A stretch of 64,000 bases of DNA, from positions 433,360-497,359 of the forward strand of contig NZ_FWXV01000005.1 of the NCBI RefSeq assembly GCF_900176515.1, read 5' to 3'. The stretch is from Kibdelosporangium aridum. Lineage in GTDB: Bacteria > Actinomycetota > Actinomycetes > Mycobacteriales > Pseudonocardiaceae. Of this stretch, positions 1-8,138 are shown one piece after another (within the stretch, counting starts at the first letter, position 1; each line of letters opens with the position of its first letter). The notes beneath the pieces are model-generated. The model was not told where the DNA came from. It worked only from the letters and a program-made list of their open reading frames with translations, and searched no databases. The translations under genes were made by a program, and so were the position numbers.

Positions 1-76
1 GGTAGTCGAGGAACCCGACGAGCACATCTCTCTCGCCGGGGCCGGTCGTCGGCGGTCCGGTGTCACGTTTGCCCAT
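1..76 (-). CDS. DinB/DUF664-like protein, N-terminal fragment at window edge
   Basis: Only the first 25 codons are inside the window. The minus-strand ATG is at 76-74 and the frame reads MGKRDTGPPTTGPGERDVLV followed by GFLDY before the edge. The stretch ERDxLVGFLDY resembles the start of actinobacterial DUF664/DinB four-helix proteins, which are often annotated as mycothiol-dependent enzymes. That assignment rests on this short motif and is an inference. It reads leftwards out of the window. The next minus-strand gene upstream (174-506) is separated from it by a strong hairpin, so it probably has its own promoter in 77-130. Confidence 0.45.
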   Translation of the reverse strand, partial: MGKRDTGPPTTGPGERDVLVGFLDY

Positions 77-132
77 ACGTGCCACCCTGGCGCCGAGGTG
101 CCGTGAAAGCACGAAACGTTGCCGGAATGGCA

Positions 133-160
133 AGACCGGGTCGGTCGCCCGACCCGGTCT
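133..160. terminator. Strong hairpin terminator
   Basis: Perfect 12-bp inverted repeat (133-144 and 149-160, beginning AGACCGGGTCGG) with a 4-base loop. It lies just downstream of the minus-strand gene ending at 174. There is no long T-run, as is usual for actinobacterial terminators. Confidence 0.8.
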
Positions 161-173
161 CACCACCGCTCGA

Positions 174-506
174 TCAGCACGTGCCTGCCGTGTCTTTGAC
201 GTAGTAGGCGGTCACGAGGTAGTTGATGGTGTGGCCGATCTGGGTGTCGGTCTGGGCCGGCGCGCAGACCTGCCGGTCGAAGCGGTCGAACGCGCCGCTG
301 TAGGCCTTGAACCAGACGTTGATCTTCACGCCGGTGTTCTCACAGTTGCCCCAGAAGTACTTGCGCTCGTACTGCTGGCCGCCGGGCACCGGTTCGGCGT
401 GGTTGCCGCACTTGTCGGGCGCCGCCGTGGTGGCCTGGCCGGCCATGGCCGGTGCCGCGATCATCGTCAGACCGGCGACGGCGGCGGTCAATGCCGAAAT
501 ACGCAC
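174..506 (-). CDS. Small secreted Cys-containing protein
   Basis: A 110-residue exported protein. Residues 1-22 form a Sec signal peptide (MRIS, hydrophobic core, AxA site at PAMAG). The mature part of about 88 residues has four cysteines (CGNH, GNCE, QVCAP, final C), enough for two disulfides. The pattern Cys-Gly, a Tyr/Trp-rich stretch with Asn-Cys, a central Cys and a terminal YYVxxxAGTC is reminiscent of the small DUF6355-type secreted proteins of Pseudonocardiales. I am not sure of that assignment and the function is unknown. The start is GTG at 506. The gene stands alone: a terminator follows at 133-160 and about 180 bp without a gene precede it. Confidence 0.75.
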   Translation of the reverse strand: MRISALTAAVAGLTMIAAPAMAGQATTAAPDKCGNHAEPVPGGQQYERKYFWGNCENTGVKINVWFKAYSGAFDRFDRQVCAPAQTDTQIGHTINYLVTAYYVKDTAGTC

Positions 507-684
507 AATAACTCCACAGTGGACTGAATGGCTGGAATCGGGTGACTGCCCCTCTCGTGGGCGGGGGCTTATCCGAGCCTATGAGGAATTCGTACCCGTG
601 AGACCCGAGTAGCGACCCCCATTCAGCCGCAGATGAATACCGGTGGAGTTTCTTTGCCGCCCACCTTGTTCGTGCGTATCCTGC

Positions 685-1437
685 TCAGTCCAGTGCGGTG
701 CCGCTGGTCATGTTGATCTCGGTTCCGGTGATCGTGCGGGCCCAGTCCGACGCCGCGAACGCCGCCACATTGCCGACGTCCTGCACAGTCGCGGCGTGGC
801 CGGTGAGGGTCCCCTTGCGGAAGCTGTCGATGATCATCTGGCGGTTCTCGTAGTCCGGCGGGATCGATTCGAACAGGCCGCTGGTCCTCAGGCTGAGCAC
901 GCGGATGCCGTACCTGCCCAGTTCCACCGCGAGCTGGCGGCGCATCGACTCCACCGCGTCGAAAGTGACCTGGATGCCGCCGAAGTTGTAGTCGTGCATC
1001 AGCGGGCTGCGTTCGACCGAGCCGCCGAACGCCATGATCACGCCGGACTTCTGCTTGATCATGTGTCGTGCGGCCGCGCATGAGGTGAGGAATTTCGAGC
1101 TGACCGCCGTGATCACCGGGCGGATGTAGTCCTCGAGCGTCATCTCGACCATCGGGGTGCCTTGGGTGTCGGTGTCGGAAATGACGTTCATCGAGATGTC
1201 GATGCTGCCCGCCTGCGCGGCCACGGCGTCCGCGTGCTCGTTGACCTGACGTTCGTCGAGGGCGTCGACCTGGGCGATCTCGACGTTGCGGCCGATGCGC
1301 CCAGCGGCTTTCTCAAGCGTGGCCAGCGTGCGTCCGACGAGGAAGACGCGAGCGCCTTCGCGGACGAAAGCGCTGGCCACAGCCGTACCGACGGTCCCGC
1401 CGCCGTAGATGATCGCGTTCTTGCCGTCGAGCAACAT
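685..1437 (-). CDS. SDR-family protein with atypical active site
   Basis: 250 residues, normal length for a classical SDR, with a Rossmann start (GGGTVGTA at about residues 12-19) and an NxIS stretch in the position of the NNAG motif. The canonical YxxxK catalytic pair is not intact: the expected tyrosine region reads HDYNFGGIQ with no lysine four residues later. A serine candidate is present in FGGSVERS. It may be a non-catalytic or divergent reductase. A good Shine-Dalgarno (AGGAGG) precedes the ATG at 1437, but it is buried in a hairpin (1444-1478). The sigma-factor gene lies 61 bp upstream on the same strand, so the two may be co-transcribed. The substrate is unknown. Confidence 0.85.
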   Translation of the reverse strand: MLLDGKNAIIYGGGTVGTAVASAFVREGARVFLVGRTLATLEKAAGRIGRNVEIAQVDALDERQVNEHADAVAAQAGSIDISMNVISDTDTQGTPMVEMTLEDYIRPVITAVSSKFLTSCAAARHMIKQKSGVIMAFGGSVERSPLMHDYNFGGIQVTFDAVESMRRQLAVELGRYGIRVLSLRTSGLFESIPPDYENRQMIIDSFRKGTLTGHAATVQDVGNVAAFAASDWARTITGTEINMTSGTALD

Positions 1438-1443
1438 GGTGTG

Positions 1444-1478
1444 CCTCCTGGGTTGGTTTGCTTCTACAACCCAGGAGG
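1444..1478 (-). promoter_or_regulatory. Hairpin covering the Shine-Dalgarno of the SDR gene
   Basis: Perfect 12-bp inverted repeat (1444-1455, 1467-1478) with an 11-base loop, between the sigma-factor stop and the SDR start. On the minus-strand transcript the 3' arm contains AGGAGG, the SDR ribosome-binding site. The structure could act as a terminator or attenuator after the sigma gene, or as a translational lock on the SDR. Confidence 0.6.
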
Positions 1479-1498
1479 GCGCATCAACTCATCGCGGC

Positions 1499-2383
1499 TC
1501 AGGCAGACAGTTTCGTCGGCAGTCCGTACCTGGGGAAATCGGCGGTCAGGAACGACACGACCTCGGCGATCTTCGAGCCGTCGAATCGCAGCAGATCCAG
1601 TCCCGCGGGCACGTAGTGGTCGCCTTCGAGCATGTACGTGCCGAACGCCAGCTGGCCGTTCGCCCGAGCCGGCAGGAATTTCCAGCGCGTTCGCAGTGGT
1701 GTCGCCAGGAAACCGCGGATGGCCTCGTGGCCCTGGTACCACTCCGGCAGCGGTGGCATCGCGTACTTCGCGTCCTCGGTCAGCATGGCCACGATCGCCT
1801 CCACGTCGCCGATCTCCCAGGCAGCGGCGTACTGGTCGGCGACTTTCTGCAGCTCAGGCCCGGGTTCCACGTACTTGCGCGGGCTGACGGCCTTGCGGGC
1901 ACGCTGCAACGCGCTGTTCACGGCGGCCACGGTCGTGTCGAGTTGGTCGGCGACTTCCTGCGCGGAGAAACCGAGGACTTCGCGGAGCACCAGCACGGCC
2001 CGTTGCGTCGCGGACAAGTGCTGCAAAGCGGCGACGAACGCGAGCTCGATGCCTTCGCGTGCCAGGTAACTGGCCTCCGGGTCATCCGGATAGGGCTCCA
2101 GCCAGATCGGGTCGTCGGCTTGGGTGAGCTCGGCAGGCAGTTCCCGTCTCGCGCGCTTCTCCAGCAGCGTCAAGCACCGGTTCGTGGCGATCTTGTACAG
2201 CCAGGCCCGCAGGTGCACGCCGTCGAACCGGTCGGCCGAGCGCCACGCGCGGACCAGCGTTTCCTGCAACGCGTCCTCGGCGTCCTGCACCGAGCCGAGC
2301 ATCCGGTAGCAATGCGCCTGCAGCTCGCCACGCAGAAGATCGACTTGATCCCATCGCACCAGGTCAGCGTATACAGTGTCCAC
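1499..2383 (-). CDS. ECF RNA polymerase sigma factor with SnoaL-like C-terminal domain (SigG/SigX5 type)
   Basis: 294 residues. Region sigma-2 is near residues 20-85 ([25 protein letters not shown]). Region sigma-4 is near 130-180 ([23 protein letters not shown] with helix-turn-helix). A SnoaL/NTF2-like fold follows at about 195-294. This architecture matches sigma-70 family 5 (SigX5), which includes mycobacterial SigG, where the C-terminal domain is thought to modulate activity in place of a classical anti-sigma factor. The start is GTG at 2383, which gives the normal short lead-in before QAHCYR. The first 20 or so codons overlap a small plus-strand ORF and have unusually low third-position GC. 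The downstream minus-strand SDR may be its target or partner. Confidence 0.9.
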   Translation of the reverse strand: MDTVYADLVRWDQVDLLRGELQAHCYRMLGSVQDAEDALQETLVRAWRSADRFDGVHLRAWLYKIATNRCLTLLEKRARRELPAELTQADDPIWLEPYPDDPEASYLAREGIELAFVAALQHLSATQRAVLVLREVLGFSAQEVADQLDTTVAAVNSALQRARKAVSPRKYVEPGPELQKVADQYAAAWEIGDVEAIVAMLTEDAKYAMPPLPEWYQGHEAIRGFLATPLRTRWKFLPARANGQLAFGTYMLEGDHYVPAGLDLLRFDGSKIAEVVSFLTADFPRYGLPTKLSA

Positions 2384-2611
2384 GGCGAGCTGCTCGATCT
2401 GTACCGGCTCAGCGACGGCCAGCTCGAGCCGTGGCGCAGCGAGCTGCCCGGCGCGACCGATCTCTTTCCGTGCGCCCGGTTCGTGCCGCTCGCCGACATG
2501 CAGACCGGGACGGTCATCGCTGCGACTTTGGTGGCGTATCTGGGACGACTGGCGACATCGGCACTGGAGATCAGCGATGATGACGGGGTGCTGACCTGGG
2601 ACGTGCGCTAG
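2345..2611 (+). CDS. Small unrecognised protein, translationally coupled to the amidohydrolase
   Basis: An open frame of 88 codons from a TTG at 2345 (alternative ATG at 2312) ends in TAG at 2609-2611, and the next gene starts with GTG at 2611, so the stop and start share a base (TAGTG). From about 2384 on, outside the sigma gene, codon third positions are strongly G/C, as in real genes here. The protein reads [20 protein letters not shown] and continues to TWDVR. No family is recognised. Its 5' end overlaps the divergent sigma-factor start on the other strand, so the exact start is uncertain. It could be the remnant of a longer gene. Confidence 0.45.
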   Translation: MIPSHQVSVYSVHGELLDLYRLSDGQLEPWRSELPGATDLFPCARFVPLADMQTGTVIAATLVAYLGRLATSALEISDDDGVLTWDVR

Positions 2612-4098
2612 TGGACCTGGTGCTGAGCGGCGGGAGGGTGATCGACCCGGAGAGCGGGTTCGACAAGGTCGCCGACGTCGGTATCGCCGGTGACCGGGTC
2701 GTGTCGGTGTCGAGCGCCCCGCTCGAGTGCCCGAACCGGGTGGACGTGTCCGGCATGGTGGTGTGCCCAGGGTTCATCGACTTGCACAGTCATGGCCAGG
2801 CGATCCCGGAACAGCGCCTGCAGGCGTTGGACGGCGTGACCACGGCGTTGGAACTCGAGGCGGGCACGACGCCGGTCAGGGTCGCGTACGCCAAAGCCGG
2901 TGCCGAAGGCCGCCCGCTGAACTACGGCTACGCCACGTCGTGGGCGTTGGCCAGGATGGTCGAGCTGATCGGCGCGCAGCCGGGGCCTAGCCTGCACGCG
3001 ATCCTGAAACACCTGGGCAACCCGGGCTGGCAGGTGCCCGCGACGATGAAGCAGCGGGTGCGGATCTTCCAGCGGCTGTACGACGATCTGGCCGACGGCG
3101 CGCTCGGAATCGGGATCCTGGTCGGCTACGCGCCGCAGGTCGATCCGGATGAGTTCGTTGCCGTTGCTGGACTTGCGTCGCAAGCCGGAGTTCCGACGTA
3201 CACGCACGCGCGGCCGCTGATCGACGTCGATCCGGGCGTGCCGGTCGACGGTGCCACGGAGATCATCCGGGCGGCCGGTGAGACTGGCGCGCATATGCAT
3301 TACTGCCACGTCAACAGCACCTCGGCGAGGCGCATCGAGAAGGTGCGCACGCTGCTGGACAAGGCAAGGGCCGAAGGCGCGCCGGTGACGGTCGAGGCGT
3401 ATCCCTACGGCGCTGGTTCGACGGCGATCGGCGCGGCGTTTCTCGACCCGGAAGCCTTGAAGCGATCGGACATCCGGCCGAGCGACATTGTGGTCGTCGC
3501 GACGGGGGAGCGGATCGCGGACGAGAAGCGTCTGCTGGAGTTGCGCGCCGCGGATCCGGGTGCGTTGGTGATCGTGCACTTCTTGGACGAGGACAATCCG
3601 GTTGACCGCGATCATCTTGTGCGGGCGCTGGCGTATCCGGGTGGTGCGATCGCCAGTGACGCCGTGCCGTTGACGTGGCCAGGACCTCCGCCACCACCGA
3701 CGACGTGGCCGCTGCCGCCTGGTGCGCTTGTCCATCCACGCAGCGCGGGGACGTTCGCCAAGTCGTTGCGGACATTGTGGCGTGAGCACGGTGTGCTGTC
3801 GTTGGCTGAGGTGATCTCACGGTGTTCGCTGATTCCCGCGCAGGTCCTGGAGAAAGCGGTGCCCGCCATGCGCCGCAAGGGACGGCTCAAGGCGGGCAGT
3901 GACGCGGATGTGCTGGTGTTCGATCCGGACCGGATCACCGACCAAGCGACCTATGTGGACGGTGTGCGGCCGTCCGTCGGCGTGGTTCACTTGCTGGTCA
4001 ACGGTTCCTTCGTGGTTCGTGATTCGTCGTTGGTGCTGGAGTCGATGCCGGGCAGGCCGGTCCGCGGCTCGATGTCCTTGAGCGCGACGGCCGAGTAG
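2611..4098 (+). CDS. D-aminoacylase-like amidohydrolase (N-acyl-D-amino-acid deacylase family)
   Basis: 495 residues, normal for the family. It is a metal-dependent TIM-barrel hydrolase expected to remove N-acyl groups from D-amino acids or related amides in the cytoplasm. Visible signatures are the N-terminal beta-sandwich strand ([14 protein letters not shown]), the metal motif DLHSHG at about 55, later histidines in YTHAR and HYCHVNS, the segment EAYPYGAG, and an aspartate in ASDAVPL. The position usually occupied by a metal-ligand cysteine in D-aminoacylases reads ELEAG, as in an unassigned subgroup, so substrate is uncertain. The start GTG overlaps the stop of the preceding small ORF. 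The last 112 bp overlap the 3' end of the convergent MFS gene. Confidence 0.85.
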   Translation: MDLVLSGGRVIDPESGFDKVADVGIAGDRVVSVSSAPLECPNRVDVSGMVVCPGFIDLHSHGQAIPEQRLQALDGVTTALELEAGTTPVRVAYAKAGAEGRPLNYGYATSWALARMVELIGAQPGPSLHAILKHLGNPGWQVPATMKQRVRIFQRLYDDLADGALGIGILVGYAPQVDPDEFVAVAGLASQAGVPTYTHARPLIDVDPGVPVDGATEIIRAAGETGAHMHYCHVNSTSARRIEKVRTLLDKARAEGAPVTVEAYPYGAGSTAIGAAFLDPEALKRSDIRPSDIVVVATGERIADEKRLLELRAADPGALVIVHFLDEDNPVDRDHLVRALAYPGGAIASDAVPLTWPGPPPPPTTWPLPPGALVHPRSAGTFAKSLRTLWREHGVLSLAEVISRCSLIPAQVLEKAVPAMRRKGRLKAGSDADVLVFDPDRITDQATYVDGVRPSVGVVHLLVNGSFVVRDSSLVLESMPGRPVRGSMSLSATAE

Positions 4099-5225
4099 AG
4101 CGCGGCGAGCAGACAGCCCGCGCCCATCAGGATGAACGCCAGGCCTGCGCCCGCGCCCTCGAGGAGCACACCGGTCAGCGAGACACCGATCGGGCCAGCG
4201 ACCAGAGCGAGCGACGAGATGCTGCCGATCACCCTGCCGCGAAGCCGTTCCGGCGTGCGTTCCTGGATGAGAACGGCCGTGATCGGGTTGATCGGCGCGG
4301 CCGCGACGCCGACGAGCGCGGCGAGCACAGCCATCGGGATGCCCGACGCGAACAGCATGATCCCGGCCCCGCTGATCACGAGTCCCCACAACAGGACTGG
4401 GCGACGGCGGTGCTTGGTGGCGATGGCGCCGTACACGATCGCACCCACGATGCCGCCGACCGCGAACATGGTCATGACAAGGCCGAGTAGTCCCGGGCTG
4501 CCAATGCTTTGCGCCTGAGCGGTCAGCACGATCGAGATCGGTGCGATGAACAGGATGAGCAGCATGGCCGCGAGCCCGGCGCCGCGCAGCACCGGTTGCC
4601 GCCAGACGAACTTGAATCCTTCGGCCACGGAACGGAAATAGTGATCCGGGGCCTCGTGCCTGACGTCGCGCGGCACCGTCAACCGAGTGAGGAGAACGGC
4701 GCCGAAGAACATGCCGACCGTCACCCACAACGTGTTGGTAGCGCCCGCGATCGCGATGAACAACGCGGCGAGTCCCGGCGCCACAAGGTTGCCGAGGCCT
4801 TCGAGAGCTTCACCCCACGCGTTCACCCGTTCAAGCGGGACGTTGGCGTGCCGCGCGACATCAGGCCGGAGCGCTTCCCGTGCGGCCATGCCAGGACCAT
4901 CGAACAAGGCGCCCAACGCGACAAGAACTGCGATGAGAGCGGTGTTCAAGCCGATCGTACTGTCCAAAATAGGCAGTGCGGCCACGGCCAGCGCGCTGAG
5001 GATGTCCGCGACGATGCTCAACCGCCGGCGGCCCCACCGGTCGATCAGCGCGCCACCGAAAAGAGTGGACAGCGCCAACGGGCCGAGTGCGGCCGCGGCC
5101 AGCAGGCCGGCGAGGCCAGGGCTGCCGGTCCGTTCGAGCACGAGCCACGGGATAGCGATACCCGTGATGGCGTTGCCCGCGACGGAAAGACCGGTAGCAC
5201 CGAGCAGGCCGATGACGGCAATCAT
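3987..5225 (-). CDS. MFS efflux transporter
   Basis: 412 residues with about 12 hydrophobic segments, beginning MIAVIGLLGATGLSVAGNAI. The loop after TM2 has DRWGRRR, the MFS motif A, and the second half repeats a charged loop (KHRRRPV). It looks like a drug/metabolite exporter of the enterobactin-exporter/tetracycline-like group. The ATG at 5225 overlaps the TGA of the TetR gene (ATGA), so the pair is translationally coupled and the repressor probably controls the pump. The C-terminal tail (about 37 residues, polar) is encoded opposite the end of the D-aminoacylase gene, a 112-bp convergent overlap. Confidence 0.88.
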   Translation of the reverse strand: MIAVIGLLGATGLSVAGNAITGIAIPWLVLERTGSPGLAGLLAAAALGPLALSTLFGGALIDRWGRRRLSIVADILSALAVAALPILDSTIGLNTALIAVLVALGALFDGPGMAAREALRPDVARHANVPLERVNAWGEALEGLGNLVAPGLAALFIAIAGATNTLWVTVGMFFGAVLLTRLTVPRDVRHEAPDHYFRSVAEGFKFVWRQPVLRGAGLAAMLLILFIAPISIVLTAQAQSIGSPGLLGLVMTMFAVGGIVGAIVYGAIATKHRRRPVLLWGLVISGAGIMLFASGIPMAVLAALVGVAAAPINPITAVLIQERTPERLRGRVIGSISSLALVAGPIGVSLTGVLLEGAGAGLAFILMGAGCLLAALYSAVALKDIEPRTGLPGIDSSTNDESRTTKEPLTSK

Positions 5226-5761
5226 GTCCCGATGCCCTGCATGACCGTCTTCATGACGAGCTTGGGCGCGTCGAGCGGGGCCAGCTTGCCGGACGAGATG
5301 GCCTCCCACGCGGTGTAGAACGCGGCGTCCAAGGTGGACAGAATCCACCAGTCGGGCACATCGGTGCGAAGCTTGCCCGCCTCCTGGCCACGCCGGATAA
5401 GCCGCAGCAGCGGCTCGCCGGACTGTTCATAGCGGGTGACGAGATCAGGCACATCGTCCAAGCCGATCTGGCGGTACATGAACTCAATCCGCGGCCCAAG
5501 CGGAATAAGGGCAGCGATGGCCCGCTCCAACGCCTCGACAACATCGCTGCCAGGGACGTCGAGTTGCGCGTCGGTCATCGCTTTGTCGACGCGGTCGTAG
5601 GCGTCGTGTGCCAACGCGACGAGGAGGTCATGCCGGGTGGCATACCGTTTGTGCAGCGTTGTGCGGCTGACACCGGCCGCCTTGGCCACGTCCCCCAGCG
5701 AGGCACTCGGGTCCGCCAGCAGCACCTCAGTAGCCACATCCAAAATCGAGTGAACACTCAT
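5222..5761 (-). CDS. TetR-family repressor of the adjacent MFS pump
   Basis: 179 residues. The N-terminal helix-turn-helix spans about 10-55 (SLGDVAKAAGVSRTTLHKRY), followed by an all-helical ligand domain ending before VMQGIGT. The frame remains open upstream, but ATG at 5761 puts the HTH at the normal distance from the N terminus and lies inside a perfect palindrome (5750-5787). It is the first gene of a two-gene operon with the MFS transporter, and autoregulation is likely. The inducer is unknown. Confidence 0.88.
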   Translation of the reverse strand: MSVHSILDVATEVLLADPSASLGDVAKAAGVSRTTLHKRYATRHDLLVALAHDAYDRVDKAMTDAQLDVPGSDVVEALERAIAALIPLGPRIEFMYRQIGLDDVPDLVTRYEQSGEPLLRLIRRGQEAGKLRTDVPDWWILSTLDAAFYTAWEAISSGKLAPLDAPKLVMKTVMQGIGT

Positions 5762-5787
5762 GTTCAGAAGTGTACACGAGTGTTCAC
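5750..5787. promoter_or_regulatory. TetR operator: nested palindromes over the repressor start codon
   Basis: GTGAACACTC (5750-5759) and its exact reverse complement GAGTGTTCAC (5778-5787) are separated by 18 bp. The start codon at 5761-5759 lies at the edge of the first arm. Inside the spacer is another palindrome, GTGTACAC (5770-5777). Binding here would block the tetR-MFS operon. Confidence 0.7.
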
Positions 5788-5977
5788 GTCGCGGTCGGGT
5801 GTCGTGTCCCGGTGAGTGTCGGATGGCGAACGTGGGTCGGTGAGTAGTGCTTGGACAGATATGGTTGTGAAACTGCTGATCACAGAAGATCCCAGCATGA
5901 GGGTTGATTCGATCATCAATCTGTCCTGGTGGTGACAACGCGCCGGGTAACAGATCAGGCGCGGTCTTGGTCGTTTT

Positions 5978-6747
5978 ATGGTTACGGGCGCAGCATCAAT
6001 AGAACTCGCCGACTGCGTATGGCTTGGTCCCTTGTGGGGGGCAGCCGCATTCGTTTTATTGGTACAGTTCGGCCTTTACGGAGCAGCTGGTTTCCGTCTT
6101 GGTGGCCTGGCGGCCGCTGTGGGCGGTATAGCGGCTGCCTTCACGACATCGCGCAAATCGGATGAGAAGCGACTCGAAGTGGAGCGGGAAGTATCGGTCG
6201 CCCTCGGTCTTCCACCTGGGCCGGTCCAGAAATCACTGGATCTGAGCCGCGAGGATGAAGGACCTCTTTCGGAAGGTCGCAGCGGGTCAAGTGTCACCGT
6301 GCGGCGCGCTGGGCCGGTGATCTATGGTGACCACGTCGAGATCGACGTCGCTGGTGAACGGGCGACGACAGCCATTGCCAATGTCGTCCGGCAGCAGTCT
6401 GATGGCCATGCGCGCCTCATCGTCAAGTATTACGCTCAAGACCATACGTATCTATCAGCTTTCTCTTCAGCATGGTGTTCGCGGTCGCCGGCTTCGTCCT
6501 TATTGCCATTGCGATTGTCCAAGCGATAAAGCGAGAGGTCGAAATGAAGTTCGTGGCCGGCCTGGCTTCTATCGAACAAGTGGCAGCCAGCGGCCTGCGT
6601 GACGCGCTTCGTGCCGCGGCAGCCCTGGAGTTCAATGGCTCGAAGCTAAATCTTGAGCACCTTGCTGCTTTGGTGAACTCAGGTGCTCTTACCTCGTTGC
6701 CTGCACGGTTTCCGCGATCTCCGCATCCAGCGACCGTGGGGCCGTAA
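5978..6747 (+). pseudogene. Frameshifted membrane protein resembling TRADD-N-associated TM proteins
   Basis: Two overlapping frames look like one gene. Frame A (5978-6451) encodes two N-terminal TM helices (GAAAFVLLVQFGLYG and GLAAAVGGIAAAF), a charged linker and VRQQ..ARLIVKYYAQDHTY. At about 6449-6451 a one-base slip into frame B gives SISFLFSMVFAVAGFVLI, then KFVAGLASIEQ to a stop at 6747. Joined, KYYAQDHTYSISFLFSMVFAVAGF matches the pattern (YxxQ, then SxISFxFSxxFAxxGF) that I recall from the TRADD-N-associated transmembrane domain of bacterial conflict proteins. Either this is a real mutation, a sequencing error or a recoding site. No obvious slippery heptamer is visible. The last 59 bp overlap the 3' end of the opposite gene, so the C terminus may be truncated. 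Confidence 0.5.
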
Positions 6748-7597
6748 GGTCCAGGTACATCTCGTGCCGGTACACGTCATCCAGGTGCCCGATGTCCATC
6801 AGTTGCTCAGGCGCGCGGGTCAGTTTCGCCACGGCGCCGGTGAATCGGGCCATTTTCCGCAGCACGGGTGCCGGGACTTCCCGCACCGCCCGAGGCTTGC
6901 CGGACGCCGCCGCCATCCGAAGAACCATGTCCTTCCACGACAGGTTCTCCTCGGCCACGGGGATGTCGGCGTCCGACCGTTCCTCCAACGCCGTCACGGC
7001 CGCGTCCGCCACGGCCTTTACGCTGGTCACGGCCGTGCCGCCGCTGGGGACGACCATCGGGATGGGGGAGCGCAGCCACTTCACCCAGAAGTTCGACCAC
7101 TCGGGCACACGGCCCGGCGCGACTCCGAACACATAAGGGATCTGAATCGTCGCGAGCGACATCTCTGCCCCGGCGACCTCGCGGGCTTCATTCGCCTGCG
7201 ATAACCGTGCACGCACATACGGATGCCGTGCCAGTCGCCACTCCGGGTGAGTGCGCTGGAAGTGCACGTAGTACGAGCCCAGCAACACCGCCCGGGTACA
7301 CCCCGCTGACCGCGCTGCGCGCACGAGCGTCACAGCTGGATCCACGTACCCCGAACGCAGGCGGTCCTCGACGCTTTCGCTGCCTTCGTCCAACACTCCG
7401 CCTGCGAACACCACTGCGTCGTAACCGGCCAACAACTCCGCTAACGACGCCTGGGTAACCGTGGTCAGGTCGACCGCGTGATCCACTCCTGGCCTGCGGG
7501 TCCTTGCCATCACCGCTACTTTGTGCCCGCGTGACCGTGCCTGCCGCACCACGTGGTGCCCGAGCAGGCCGCTGCCCCCGGCGACCATGATCATCAT
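6689..7597 (-). CDS. NAD(P)-binding epimerase/NmrA-like protein
   Basis: 302 residues, an atypical SDR with an N-terminal nucleotide motif GGSGLLGHHV (about residues 7-16) and a clear Rossmann pattern. The catalytic YxxxK of extended SDRs is not intact (HPYVRARLSQ), so it may be an NmrA-like redox sensor or a divergent epimerase/reductase. The start is the first of three ATG codons (7597, 7594, 7588). It is divergent from the GtrA gene, with 79 bp between them, and its 3' end overlaps the frameshifted membrane gene. Confidence 0.82.
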   Translation of the reverse strand: MMIMVAGGSGLLGHHVVRQARSRGHKVAVMARTRRPGVDHAVDLTTVTQASLAELLAGYDAVVFAGGVLDEGSESVEDRLRSGYVDPAVTLVRAARSAGCTRAVLLGSYYVHFQRTHPEWRLARHPYVRARLSQANEAREVAGAEMSLATIQIPYVFGVAPGRVPEWSNFWVKWLRSPIPMVVPSGGTAVTSVKAVADAAVTALEERSDADIPVAEENLSWKDMVLRMAAASGKPRAVREVPAPVLRKMARFTGAVAKLTRAPEQLMDIGHLDDVYRHEMYLDLTAPRSLDAEIAETVQATR

Positions 7598-7676
7598 GGC
7601 TGCAGCCTCTCATGAGTTTCGAAACACGTTGATCCAGAGTCGCCTGTTCGCCACCTTCCCTTGCCAGGCTGCGCGC

Positions 7677-8138
7677 GTGCAGACCACTGCGGCCGAGCGG
7701 GGCCGCAAATTCAACAACGTCATGGCCGCGATCGCCGCCCGCCTCCCGTTCGGGCTCAACCGGATCGTGCCGCCCAGCCTGCTGGGCTTCGCCGTCATCA
7801 ACAGCTTCACGTTCGGCGTGGACCTCGTCCTGCTCAGCATTCTGCACGGCGTGCTCGATGTCGTGCTCTGGCTGAGCATCACGATCGCTTACGCGTGCGC
7901 GTTCGCGTTGAGCTACTTCCTCAACCGGGCGTTCAACTTCCGGTCGCACGCACCAGTCGGCCCGCAGTTCGGCATCTACGTCGTCGTGGTGATCGTCAAC
8001 TACCTCGCGTGGATCCTCGGCGTGGGCAGCGGTCTGGCCGCACTGGGCGTCGACTACCGGATCGCGAGACTGGCCGCCGGGGCTTGTGAAGCCGTCTACA
8101 TGTACGCCGCGATGCGGTGGGTGGTTTTTCGCAACTAG
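7677..8138 (+). CDS. GtrA-family membrane protein
   Basis: 153 residues from GTG at 7677, with four predicted TM helices (SLLGFAVINSFTFGVDLVLL, then VVLWLSITIAYACAFALSYF, YVVVVIVNYLAWILGVG, and a final helix). NRAFNF(R) between TM2 and TM3 is the family hallmark (NRxWTF-like). GtrA proteins are small polytopic proteins linked to polyprenyl-phosphate sugar transfer or flipping for cell-wall glycans. No glycosyltransferase gene lies beside it. The stop overlaps the stop of the convergent P450 by three bases. Confidence 0.85.
   Translation: MQTTAAERGRKFNNVMAAIAARLPFGLNRIVPPSLLGFAVINSFTFGVDLVLLSILHGVLDVVLWLSITIAYACAFALSYFLNRAFNFRSHAPVGPQFGIYVVVVIVNYLAWILGVGSGLAALGVDYRIARLAAGACEAVYMYAAMRWVVFRN

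Noticed and set aside
2608-3789. Minus-strand open frame opposite the D-aminoacylase
   Set aside because: Composition dominated by Arg/His/Pro, and the plus-strand frame carries family motifs.
6440-6460. Programmed -1 frameshift site in the split membrane gene
   Set aside because: No X_XXY_YYZ heptamer or obvious downstream pseudoknot was seen, so mutation or sequencing error is preferred.
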